DNA from: Chitinophaga ginsengisoli
Lineage (GTDB): Bacteria; Bacteroidota; Bacteroidia; Chitinophagales; Chitinophagaceae
Assembly (NCBI RefSeq): GCF_003014595.1
Contig: NZ_PYGK01000011.1
Location: 62,001 to 126,000 of the forward strand
Reading direction: 5' to 3'
Length of the DNA: 64,000 bases
In this document: positions 26,977 through 34,168 of the stretch, one piece after another
Layout of the letters: each line of letters begins with the position of its first letter
Position numbering within the stretch: the stretch's first letter is position 1
Position numbers and translations under genes: made by a program
Notes under the pieces: model-generated
What the model saw: only the letters and a program-made list of their open reading frames with translations
What the model was told of the DNA's origin: nothing
Database searches by the model: none

Positions 26977-27373
26977 TTTGTTTTAATTTTTTGAGGTTAC
27001 GAAACTGGTGATAGCAGCTCCTGACAACGCCGGTGCGTTGCAGAACACATGACAATGGAAATTTTTGGGGTCTGTAATGCTTAGCTGTTAAATTGTTATG
27101 ATCGTTCTCGGGTATGTTGCTGGTGCTTCCGGGTCAACGTGTTTAATGCTCGTGATTGTTGTTCAAATGCTGCTGTGATTCTGATGTAAAGGTGCATCAG
27201 ATAAAATAGGATGGCAAGCGTATAAATACCTGGTTTACTGGTAGAAAGTACTATACTTTGAAAACGGGCAATACGTCAAAGCGCTCCCACAGTGGAGGTA
27301 TGCTGATGGCCGGAGATGTTAATGAGATCATCGGCAGGATCCTCCACATGCAGGAGCGTTTAAAACCGCTCAG
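26977..27373. other. Intergenic region of 397 bp with an imperfect inverted repeat
   Basis: No ORF of interest. Positions 27278-27298 and 27341-27361 form an imperfect inverted repeat (CGCTCC...GTGGAGG with CCTCCAC...GGAGCG), each arm also able to form a CTCC-N6-GGAG hairpin. It begins 12 bp after the stop of the 27374-28456 gene and may end its transcript, although no T run follows. Confidence 0.5.
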
Positions 27374-28456
27374 TTAATGCCCTTCCTCTGTCAGCTGGGC
27401 TTTTACCCCCCAGCCACCGAACGTTTCAGATATCGCGATCAGCAGTTCATTTCTTCCTTTTTGCAGGGGTAGGTATAGGGCATCCCAGTATCCTATTGTG
27501 CCAAGAAAGCGATAGTCCCGGGTAATAAATTCATCGTGTCCTTCGTACAATAACCGGCCGTTCAGATATACACGTGCCTTGTCGGAGAATCCGAAGTTCA
27601 GTTTCTGGATACGCGCTGCCTGCATATCAATCACTTTGCGGACAAACACCGTATTCTTTTCCTCAGTCACGCCCGACAGCACAGCCACATTGGTGATACC
27701 ATTGTGGTCTGCCCAAAGGGTTTTCCAGTGAAGCAATGCTGTATCCGTTGCAAGCAGCTTCGTATGTCCGTCCACCTGCTTTTCGCTGAATACCGTACTC
27801 ACCTCCCAACTGGTGATCGTACCGGCCGGTAGTTTGGGGAACTGCCGGGTACTCCTGATGGTAACAGCATCGGTGGGAGTATAGACAAAGTTGCTGTACC
27901 ATGCCACCGCATCCCAGGGATTGGCCAGGGAGATCATCCCGGCGGCTGGCTCCCGGTCGAAGGGATTAATGTATAATACCGGCTCCGTTCCATTATCAAA
28001 ATAGATCTCTGCTTCCTTCTCCTTCACCACCATTTTGATGTGTAACCAGCGGTCGAAGGGCAGTACGACTGCATTATTGTAACCGGCGCCGTAATATAGC
28101 TGAAAGCCCCCCTCGCGATTGTATACGGGTGTATATTGCATGGCATCAGGATTACCCGACTGGTGGGGACGCAGATAATACTCTTCAAAGTTGGCATCGT
28201 CCTGCATACGGAAATCAATACCCGGGAAGTAACGGGCTTTGGACAACGCAATATCGAATTCAATAATACCATTCTTAAAATTGGCATCTGCCAGCAGGGC
28301 ATTGCCCGATTTCAGTCTCAGGGCGGGCTGTCCCAGATGGGTTTCCTTTACCGCTTCCTGCCCTGTGATTTTCCAGCGCGGTGAATCAAACGGGACAGCA
28401 GTCTGGGCCAGGGCATTAAACGAAAGAAAGATCATGATAAGCAGCAAACGATACAT
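27374..28456 (-). CDS. Secreted laminin-G/concanavalin-like protein (DUF1080-like)
   Basis: The 360-residue protein has a signal peptide (MYRLLLIMIFLSFNALAQ). Residues about 25-190 look like a concanavalin-like sandwich: GNALLADANFKNGIIEFDIAL, FPGIDFRMQDDANFEEYYLRPHQSGNPDAMQYTPVYN, WLHIKMVVKEKEAEIYFDNGTEPVLYI, the usual layout of DUF1080/laminin-G-type glycan-binding modules. Residues about 215-355 form a second beta domain with ARVYLNGRLLYEG and LYLPLQKGRNELLIAISE, like the galactose-binding jelly roll of glycosidases. No catalytic acid pair was identified, so I call it a binding protein. Its neighbours do not suggest a pathway. Confidence 0.75.
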   Translation of the reverse strand: MYRLLLIMIFLSFNALAQTAVPFDSPRWKITGQEAVKETHLGQPALRLKSGNALLADANFKNGIIEFDIALSKARYFPGIDFRMQDDANFEEYYLRPHQSGNPDAMQYTPVYNREGGFQLYYGAGYNNAVVLPFDRWLHIKMVVKEKEAEIYFDNGTEPVLYINPFDREPAAGMISLANPWDAVAWYSNFVYTPTDAVTIRSTRQFPKLPAGTITSWEVSTVFSEKQVDGHTKLLATDTALLHWKTLWADHNGITNVAVLSGVTEEKNTVFVRKVIDMQAARIQKLNFGFSDKARVYLNGRLLYEGHDEFITRDYRFLGTIGYWDALYLPLQKGRNELLIAISETFGGWGVKAQLTEEGH

Positions 28457-28720
28457 AACGGGTTAGAAAGGTTTTAGTGATGGAAAATGAAACTTCGGAC
28501 GCGCATCCAGAGGTAAATTAATACATCCGGACAGTTTGCCCCGTTGGCTACCGGAACAAGTCCGTTCAAGTTGGTTCAAGTTCATTCATTACATATCTTA
28601 TTGATTATCAATTTACGCCCACCAAATAACTGTTTCACCCCTTCTGTCCATTTCACCCCCACCGCGGTGGGAATCTCAAAATGCAAATATTGGTTCTATC
28701 CGGTGGGGATTCGGTGAAGG
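28457..28720. other. Left part of the repeat island, no gene seen
   Basis: Non-coding stretch upstream of the laminin-G-like gene. It holds a perfect 14-bp palindrome CCCACCGCGGTGGG at 28658-28671 and a short direct repeat of TTCGGTGAAGG leading into the large inverted repeat at 28721. Confidence 0.6.
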
Positions 28721-28867
28721 TTCGGTGAAGGTTAAGTGGAGGCTATATCCTATAGGCCCATTACTATAGCATTATAGGCACTTCCTATAGCCACGGCTAT
28801 AGAATAGTGCCTGTAATGTAGGACCAGAGAGCCTATAGGATATAGCCTCCACTTAACCTCCACCGAA
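28721..28867. repeat. Nested 147-bp inverted repeat
   Basis: Outer arms 28721-28757 and 28831-28867 (37 nt) match at 36 positions. Inside lie a 12-bp pair with one mismatch (28771-28782 with 28806-28817) and a perfect 8-bp pair with 2-nt loop (28785-28792 with 28795-28802). The motif CTATAG recurs in arms and loop. The whole could fold as one branched or extended hairpin in RNA or a cruciform in DNA. It has no ORF, so a miniature inverted-repeat element or structured RNA are the options. Confidence 0.85.
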
Positions 28868-28885
28868 TCTCCAGCGAAACAGATC

Positions 28886-28955
28886 GGACTCCTAGAGGAG
28901 TCCCCTTATTTGTAGCGCGGAGGTTCGTTAACCCCGGAGAAGGGAACGGGTGCAA
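28886..28955 (+). repeat. Dispersed palindromic intergenic element, copy 2 (degenerate)
   Basis: GGACTCC (28886-28892) pairs with GGAGTCC (28897-28903); then CCTTATTTGTAGCGCGGAGG and a broken second palindrome up to the GGGTGCAACCCC near 28949. The order matches copies at 16496 and 29001. Confidence 0.7.
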
Positions 28956-29000
28956 CCCCATGAATGACAAAATAAACAGACGTAATCATTCGCTCTGATA

Positions 29001-29056
29001 GGACTCCGTTAGGAGTCCCTTTGTTTGTAGCGCGGGGTTTCAACCCCGGGAAACGA
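29001..29056 (+). repeat. Dispersed palindromic intergenic element, copy 3
   Basis: GGACTCC (29001-29007) pairs with GGAGTCC (29012-29018), then CTTTGTTTGTAG and the palindrome CGGGGTTTCAACCCCGGG. It is the head of the tandem array, whose first unit is its second hairpin. Confidence 0.75.
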
Positions 29057-29270
29057 AATGTGAACGCGGGGTTCGTACCCCCCGGGAAACGAAATGTGAA
29101 CGCGGGGTTCGTAACCCCGGGAAACGAAATGTGAACACGGGGTTCGTAACCCCGGGGAAACGAAATGTGAACGCGGGGTTCGTAACCCCGGGAAACGAAA
29201 TGTGAACACGGGGTTCGTAACCCCGGGGAACGGGATGATAACCCCGGGAAACGAAAATGAATGCGGGATG
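29031..29270 (+). repeat. Tandem array of about seven 34-36-bp palindromic units
   Basis: Units start at 29031, 29065, 29101, 29136, 29172, 29207 and a degenerate one near 29240. Each is C(G/A)CGGGGTT-CGT-AACCCCGGG followed by AAACGAAATGTGAA, so each has a hairpin core. Units from 29101 alternate CGCGGGG and CACGGGG types, suggesting a dimeric expansion step. There are no unique spacers. ORFs through it give only repeated, arginine-rich peptides and are not genes. It lies just after the stop codon of cobB. Confidence 0.9.
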
Positions 29271-29293
29271 ATAATCCATTGGAAAACAACACG

Positions 29294-30589
29294 TTAAAAC
29301 ACCTGCAGCCAATTCGGGTTTTCCCCCCAATAGAAGTGTATATAAGACGCTACCACGTTATCCTTCCTGTATACCGGAGTCGTCACCTCTTTCCCCCTGG
29401 CATTGAACACCTTCCCTATCTTCGGAAGCGCCTCCGTCTCCGTACAACCGGAATAGTGAAATTCATGCCCTTTAAAGCGATTTAAGCCCATTTCTACGTC
29501 CCGGTAGCCCAACGACAGCTTTGCGTCTTTCATCGTCGTTTTAAGGCCTAAAAATCCCACCATCGGATATTCCTTTCCGGTACTGTCTGCCAGGGTCTCT
29601 CCCAGGTACATCATGCCCCCGCATTCCGCGATCACTTTTCCCCCCTTGGCACAATAGTCCAGGATGGAGGTCCGCATAGTCAGGTTGGATGACAATTGCT
29701 CCAGGAACAATTCGGGATACCCTCCAGCCAGGTAGAGCAGATCTGTTGGCGGTAGCATGAAATCGTACAGGGGACTGAAAGTTGTCACCTCCCCCAGGCT
29801 TTTCAGCATCTCCAGGTTTTCTGTGTAAGTGAAGTTAAACGCCTCATCCATAGCAACGGCTATTTCCAGGGTACGGGCAGGGGGTAATATTGTCTGAGCG
29901 GGTACCTGCGGTACAGGCCTCTGGGTGATCTTCAGTAACTGTTCAACATCCACCGTTTTACTGATGTGGGCGGCCGCCCGTTCTATAATAGTGTTATAAT
30001 CATGCTCAGGGGAAATGGCCAGTCCGAGGTGACGGGAAGGGATCTTAATATCATCACTGGCAGGTACATAACCCAGCGGGGTAACACCGATATCCTCACA
30101 GGCATCTTTCAGGAACTGGTAGTGACTCTCCGTATTCACAAAATTGAAGATCACTCCGGCTATCCGCACCTGCGGATTAAAATGCATGAAACCATAGATC
30201 AGCGGTGCCACTGAATAAGCCATCGCTTTCGCATTCACAACCAGTATCACCGGGAGATCGAGGAGGATGGAGATCTCGGCGCTGCTGCCTTTCATTCTGT
30301 CCGCCCCGTCGAATAATCCCATAACACCTTCCGTGATCACCACATCTGCCCCTTCACTGTATTTTGCGTACAGCGATCGCAGATGCCCTTCACTCATCAT
30401 GAAGGTATCCAGATTTATACTTTGGGAGTGCGCCGCCAGCCCATGATGTTTGGTGTCGATATAGTCAGGACCACACTTGAACGGCTGTACTTTTAAGCCC
30501 CGGTTATATAACAGCCTTAACAGGCCCAAAGTGAGTGTTGTCTTGCCGGAATGACTGGATGGTGCTGCAATTAAAAACTGAGGCTTCAT
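29294..30589 (-). CDS. cobB: Cobyrinate a,c-diamide synthase CobB/CbiA
   Basis: The 431-residue enzyme uses ATP and glutamine to amidate the a and c side chains of cobyrinate in cobalamin synthesis. It shows the P-loop-like N-terminal synthetase domain (IAAPSSHSGKTTLTLGLLRLL, FKCGPDYIDTKHH, TEGVMGLFDG) and a C-terminal class I glutaminase-like domain with Cys323 (IAECGGMMYLGE) and the late Ser/His region (FKGHEFHYS). Length is normal. It is divergent from cobQ with 29 bp between start codons. A possible -7 element sits six bases before the ATG, so the transcript would be nearly leaderless. Cytoplasmic. Confidence 0.95.
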   Translation of the reverse strand: MKPQFLIAAPSSHSGKTTLTLGLLRLLYNRGLKVQPFKCGPDYIDTKHHGLAAHSQSINLDTFMMSEGHLRSLYAKYSEGADVVITEGVMGLFDGADRMKGSSAEISILLDLPVILVVNAKAMAYSVAPLIYGFMHFNPQVRIAGVIFNFVNTESHYQFLKDACEDIGVTPLGYVPASDDIKIPSRHLGLAISPEHDYNTIIERAAAHISKTVDVEQLLKITQRPVPQVPAQTILPPARTLEIAVAMDEAFNFTYTENLEMLKSLGEVTTFSPLYDFMLPPTDLLYLAGGYPELFLEQLSSNLTMRTSILDYCAKGGKVIAECGGMMYLGETLADSTGKEYPMVGFLGLKTTMKDAKLSLGYRDVEMGLNRFKGHEFHYSGCTETEALPKIGKVFNARGKEVTTPVYRKDNVVASYIHFYWGENPNWLQVF

Positions 30590-30594
30590 TCCGT

Positions 30595-30602
30595 CAAAGA
30601 TA
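30595..30602 (-). promoter_or_regulatory. -7 promoter element of cobB
   Basis: On the minus strand TATCTTTG fits TAnnTTTG exactly; a TTG 22 nt further upstream (inside cobQ) can serve as the -33 element. Transcription would begin at or next to the cobB ATG. Confidence 0.6.
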
Positions 30603-30603
30603 G

Positions 30604-30611
30604 TACATTCG
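30604..30611 (+). promoter_or_regulatory. Possible -7 promoter element of cobQ
   Basis: TACATTCG has one difference from TAnnTTTG and lies 7 bp before the cobQ ATG, back to back with the cobB element. If real, cobQ is also leaderless. Confidence 0.4.
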
Positions 30612-30618
30612 CAATCTT

Positions 30619-32097
30619 ATGCAGCAACTAAGGTCCATCATGTTTGCCGGCACTGCATCGGATGTTGGCAAAAGTTTTATCAATACAGGCTTCTGCCGCA
30701 TTTTCAAACAGGATGGTTACCATCCCGCTCCCTTCAAAGCACAGAACATGTCGCTCAACAGCTACGCCACACCGGATGGCTTTGAGATAGGACGCGCACA
30801 GGCCGTACAGGCGGAAGCCTGCGGTATTCCCTGCAGCACTGATATGAACCCGGTGCTGTTAAAACCTACGAGTGACAAAGCCTCACAAGTGGTCCTGCTG
30901 GGCAAGCCAGTAGGTAATCAATCCGCCTATGACTACTTCATGGGCAATAACAAACAGGAGCTCTTCAAAGAGGCCAAAGCTGCCTACGACCGGCTATATA
31001 CGCAATATAATCCCATTGTAATGGAAGGCGCTGGTAGCATCAGTGAATTAAACCTGAAACACCGCGACATTACTAACATGCGTATGGCGCTCCATGCGAG
31101 GGCTGATGTATACCTGGTAGGTGACATTGACCGCGGTGGCCTCTTCGCCAGTGTATACGGCACGATGGCACTGTTACCACCGGAAGAAAAACAACTGATC
31201 AAAGGGATCATCATCAATAAATTCAGGGGTGATGCACGGCTCTTTGAATCCGGTAAAACCATGCTGGAAGATCTTTGCGGTGTACCGGTTGTCGGTATTA
31301 TCCCCTATCGGAAAGATATCTATGTAGAAGAAGAAGATTCCGTTGGATTGGAACACAAACATAACCAACTGGCCTCAGGTAAAGTGAATATAGCTGTGGT
31401 ATTACTTAACCGCCTCTCAAATTTCACTGACTTCAATGTACTGGAACAGGACGGGCGTGTACACCTGTTCTACAGTAACAACCCTGCGGATATCGAAAAG
31501 GCGGATATTATCATCATCCCCGGCAGCAAAAACACCATTGCCGACCTGATTGATATTAAGAACAACGGTGTGGCGAAAGCGATCGTGCAGGCACACAAAA
31601 GCGGTAAAACTGTGATTGGCATCTGTGGTGGTTACCAGATAATGGGCAGCAGTATCGAAGACCCGCATCATGTGGAAGGCACGGTAGAATCTATGCCGGG
31701 GCTGGGCATTCTTCCCATAAAAACAATCTTAACAGAAAATAAGGTCACAGAGCAATGCCGCTTCTACTATAAAGGCAATACTACTCCGTGCAACGGATAC
31801 GAGATCCATATGGGCATCAGCACTGCTACCGGAGCAGAAAGTCCACTCAATAAAACCATCACCGGCAACAGCGATGGTTACTTTTTGAATCAGCATTGCT
31901 GGGGAACCTACATTCACGGTATCCTGGACAATGCTGTTGTGATAGATGATCTGCTGAAAGCACATACCACACAGCAGTCGTCCGCACCTTTTGACTATTG
32001 GGCTTTTAAAGAAGCCCAGTATGATAAACTGGCACAGCACCTGCGCGAGCATGTAGACATAGCATACATTTACGAACAACTAAAGAAGAAGGGATGA
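30619..32097 (+). CDS. cobQ: Cobyric acid synthase CobQ/CbiP
   Basis: The 492-residue enzyme amidates the b, d, e and g side chains of adenosylcobyrinate a,c-diamide with glutamine and ATP. The N-terminal synthetase domain shows MFAGTASDVGKSFINTGFCRIF, PFKAQNMSLNSYATPDGFEIGRAQAVQAEA, EGAGSISELNL and the GDIDRGGLFAS motif. The C-terminal glutaminase-like domain has Cys336 in VIGICGGYQIMG and the late GTYIHGILDN with His. Length fits the family. Its stop overlaps the next gene start (ATGA), so the three plus-strand genes form a tight operon. Confidence 0.97.
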   Translation: MQQLRSIMFAGTASDVGKSFINTGFCRIFKQDGYHPAPFKAQNMSLNSYATPDGFEIGRAQAVQAEACGIPCSTDMNPVLLKPTSDKASQVVLLGKPVGNQSAYDYFMGNNKQELFKEAKAAYDRLYTQYNPIVMEGAGSISELNLKHRDITNMRMALHARADVYLVGDIDRGGLFASVYGTMALLPPEEKQLIKGIIINKFRGDARLFESGKTMLEDLCGVPVVGIIPYRKDIYVEEEDSVGLEHKHNQLASGKVNIAVVLLNRLSNFTDFNVLEQDGRVHLFYSNNPADIEKADIIIIPGSKNTIADLIDIKNNGVAKAIVQAHKSGKTVIGICGGYQIMGSSIEDPHHVEGTVESMPGLGILPIKTILTENKVTEQCRFYYKGNTTPCNGYEIHMGISTATGAESPLNKTITGNSDGYFLNQHCWGTYIHGILDNAVVIDDLLKAHTTQQSSAPFDYWAFKEAQYDKLAQHLREHVDIAYIYEQLKKKG

Positions 32098-33119
32098 TCA
32101 ACGGCCACGGAGACGACAGATACCTGTTTAATTACAACATCATTGCTGACTTCAGCTCCAACGTATACTACGAAGGTGTTTCTACAGGGCTACAACAACA
32201 CCTGACGGACAGTCTGCGGAAGATCAACAACTATCCGGAAGCAAATGCGCAACGCTTACAAAAAGCTTTAGCTGATTGGCACGGACTGACACCGGCACAG
32301 GTACTGGTCACCAATGGCGCCACAGAAGCTTTTTACCTGGTAGCGCATGCATATCGCAGGAAATCAGCGACTATTGTCATTCCAGCTTTTGCTGAATATG
32401 AAGATGCCTGCGTCGCAAATGATCTGCAGGTAGATTATCTTTCCTGGGATGACCTACAGCCCGATACAACCTTTCAGACAGACACTGTCTTCTTCGGTAA
32501 TCCGAACAATCCTACCGGCGCTATATTACTCCCGGCTACTATAAAACAGTTACTGGAACATAACGCCCGGACAATGTTCGTGATCGATGAGGCGTATGTT
32601 GATTTTACGGTGGATGTTATCTCGATGATTCCCTCCCTTCATCATTATCCGAACCTCATCATCATCAAGTCCCTTACAAAAACCTATTCCATTCCCGGAT
32701 TACGTTTAGGTTATATACTCAGCAGTGAGGCTATTATCAATAACATCCTTCCTTCCAAAATGCCCTGGTCTGTCAATGCCCTGGCTATTGAGGCGGGACT
32801 ATATATTGCAGCACATCGTCAGGAAATGGCATTGCCCGCGGTAGATCTGACATGGGATACATTTCATCTCATTGGCGCATTGAGGGCCATAGGTGATATC
32901 TCCATCCGGCAAACACATACAAACTTCTTCCTTTGTCACACAGCCAAAGGCACTGCGGCAGCGCTGAAACAATTCCTGTTACAAACAGCAGGCCTGCTGA
33001 TCAGGGATGCGTCCAATTTCAAAAGCCTGACGCCACAACACTTCCGCATTGCTACACAGCGGAAGGAACACAATGTATTACTAGTAAAAGCAATCAGGGC
33101 ATGGATGGAAAATTTTTGA
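32094..33119 (+). CDS. cobD: Threonine-phosphate decarboxylase-like PLP enzyme (CobD/HisC fold)
   Basis: The 341-residue fold-type I aminotransferase-like protein starts with HGDDRYLF and DFSSNVYYEG, and has TNGATEAFYLVAHAY, FFGNPNNPTGAIL, VIDEAYVDFT and the PLP-binding segment SLTKTYSIPGLRLGY with Lys196. In a cobalamin operon this is the L-threonine-O-3-phosphate decarboxylase (Salmonella CobD) that makes aminopropanol phosphate for the nucleotide loop, although the fold is shared with histidinol-phosphate aminotransferase. The start overlaps cobQ by 4 bp, and the stop overlaps cbiB by 1 bp, so translational coupling is likely. Confidence 0.9.
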   Translation: MINGHGDDRYLFNYNIIADFSSNVYYEGVSTGLQQHLTDSLRKINNYPEANAQRLQKALADWHGLTPAQVLVTNGATEAFYLVAHAYRRKSATIVIPAFAEYEDACVANDLQVDYLSWDDLQPDTTFQTDTVFFGNPNNPTGAILLPATIKQLLEHNARTMFVIDEAYVDFTVDVISMIPSLHHYPNLIIIKSLTKTYSIPGLRLGYILSSEAIINNILPSKMPWSVNALAIEAGLYIAAHRQEMALPAVDLTWDTFHLIGALRAIGDISIRQTHTNFFLCHTAKGTAAALKQFLLQTAGLLIRDASNFKSLTPQHFRIATQRKEHNVLLVKAIRAWMENF

Positions 33120-34045
33120 TGGTCGCTATTCCCCTTGTAGCAGGGTACCTGCTGGATCTGTTATTAGGAGATCCCAGATGGTTGCCACATCCTATCCGCC
33201 TGTTTGGCAATACCATCAGTAAAGGCGAAAAACTGCTGAATACAGGAAGATATAAAGTACTAAAAGGAGCATTGCTGACAATGCTGCTATGCGTGTTGGT
33301 ATTCAGTTGCTTCTATTTTACACAACGTTGGTTACTGAGCATCAGCACACCCGCTTATTATATCTTCGCCAGCATCTTCGTCTTCTACGGCCTTGCCAAC
33401 AGAAGCCTACTACAGGAAGGTAAAGAAGTCTTTGACGCCCTGGAACATCGGGGCCTTGAAGCAGGACGTAAACGCCTCTCCTGGATCGTTGGCCGACAGA
33501 CATCTGCCTTAAACGAAAACCAGATCCGGACAGCTGTATTTGAAACACTCTCCGAGAATTTAAGTGACGGTGTCATAGCGCCCCTGTTCTACTACGCCGC
33601 CGGCGGTATACCCGCTATGATGGTCTATAAAATGATCAACACCCTCGATTCCATGATCGGGTACAAAAGCGAGCGGTATTTTTACTTCGGAAAATTTGCA
33701 GCCAGACTGGATGATGTGGCTAATTTCATCCCGGCCAGGTTAACGGCGTTGCTGATGGTGTTAGTGACGTTCAGCAAACAAGGAATGGTATATATCCTAA
33801 AATACGGGCATCAGCATGCCAGTCCGAACTCAGGTTACCCCGAAGCGGCACTGGCAGGTATCTTGCAATGCCGCTTCGGAGGCCCGAATACTTATCATGG
33901 GCAGGTGGTGGTCAAGCCGTATATCGGCGAGGTACCACGGGAGATTGCGCATGAGGAGTTAAAGAAGGTGATGTATGTGAATCATGCGGTGACCGCAGTG
34001 ATGATCTGCCTTCTTTTGCTGATCGATATACTGTTGAAATCTTAA
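33119..34045 (+). CDS. cbiB: Adenosylcobinamide-phosphate synthase CbiB
   Basis: The 308-residue inner-membrane enzyme attaches the aminopropanol (phosphate) arm to adenosylcobyric acid. It begins MVAIPLVAGYLLDLLLGDPRWLPHPIRLFG, the family signature, then carries several membrane segments, NENQIRTAVFETLSENLSDGVIAPLFYYAAGG, MINTLDSMIGYKSERYFYFGKFAARLDD and SPNSGYPEAALAGIL. ATG 33119 is chosen from the family start and overlaps the cobD stop by one base; a longer in-frame start at 32933 would read through the cobD gene in another frame. It is the last gene of the operon. A hairpin follows about 60 bp later. Confidence 0.96.
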   Translation: MVAIPLVAGYLLDLLLGDPRWLPHPIRLFGNTISKGEKLLNTGRYKVLKGALLTMLLCVLVFSCFYFTQRWLLSISTPAYYIFASIFVFYGLANRSLLQEGKEVFDALEHRGLEAGRKRLSWIVGRQTSALNENQIRTAVFETLSENLSDGVIAPLFYYAAGGIPAMMVYKMINTLDSMIGYKSERYFYFGKFAARLDDVANFIPARLTALLMVLVTFSKQGMVYILKYGHQHASPNSGYPEAALAGILQCRFGGPNTYHGQVVVKPYIGEVPREIAHEELKKVMYVNHAVTAVMICLLLLIDILLKS

Positions 34046-34107
34046 TCCTGCAGCCAATCGTTGCGGTACTTCCATTAACCGGCAAACCGGCTTATTAATA
34101 AAGCAAC

Positions 34108-34145
34108 GGGGCAACAGCTAACGCTATTGCCCCATTCCTGTTTTT
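34108..34145 (+). terminator. Probable terminator after cbiB
   Basis: An 11-bp stem with one mismatch (34108-34118 with 34123-34133), 4-nt loop, then ATTCCTG and five T. It lies between convergent cbiB and the RHS gene. Confidence 0.6.
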
Positions 34146-34168
34146 CATTTGTACTTCTTTCTAACAGA

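Noticed and set aside
29031..29270. Possible CRISPR array
   Set aside because: Units of 34-36 bp repeat without unique spacers; the linker is constant and no cas gene is near. It is a tandem palindromic array.
28906..29330. Overlapping minus-strand ORFs through the tandem array
   Set aside because: They encode only repeated low-complexity Phe/Pro/Arg peptides caused by the repeat, in several frames at once.
30590..30618. Cobalamin riboswitch before cobQ or cobB
   Set aside because: Only 29 bp separate the start codons; no B12-box-like sequence or space for the aptamer.
32933..33118. Longer CbiB N-terminus
   Set aside because: It would read 186 bases inside cobD in another frame; the family start MVAIPLVAGYLLDLLLGDP begins at 33119.
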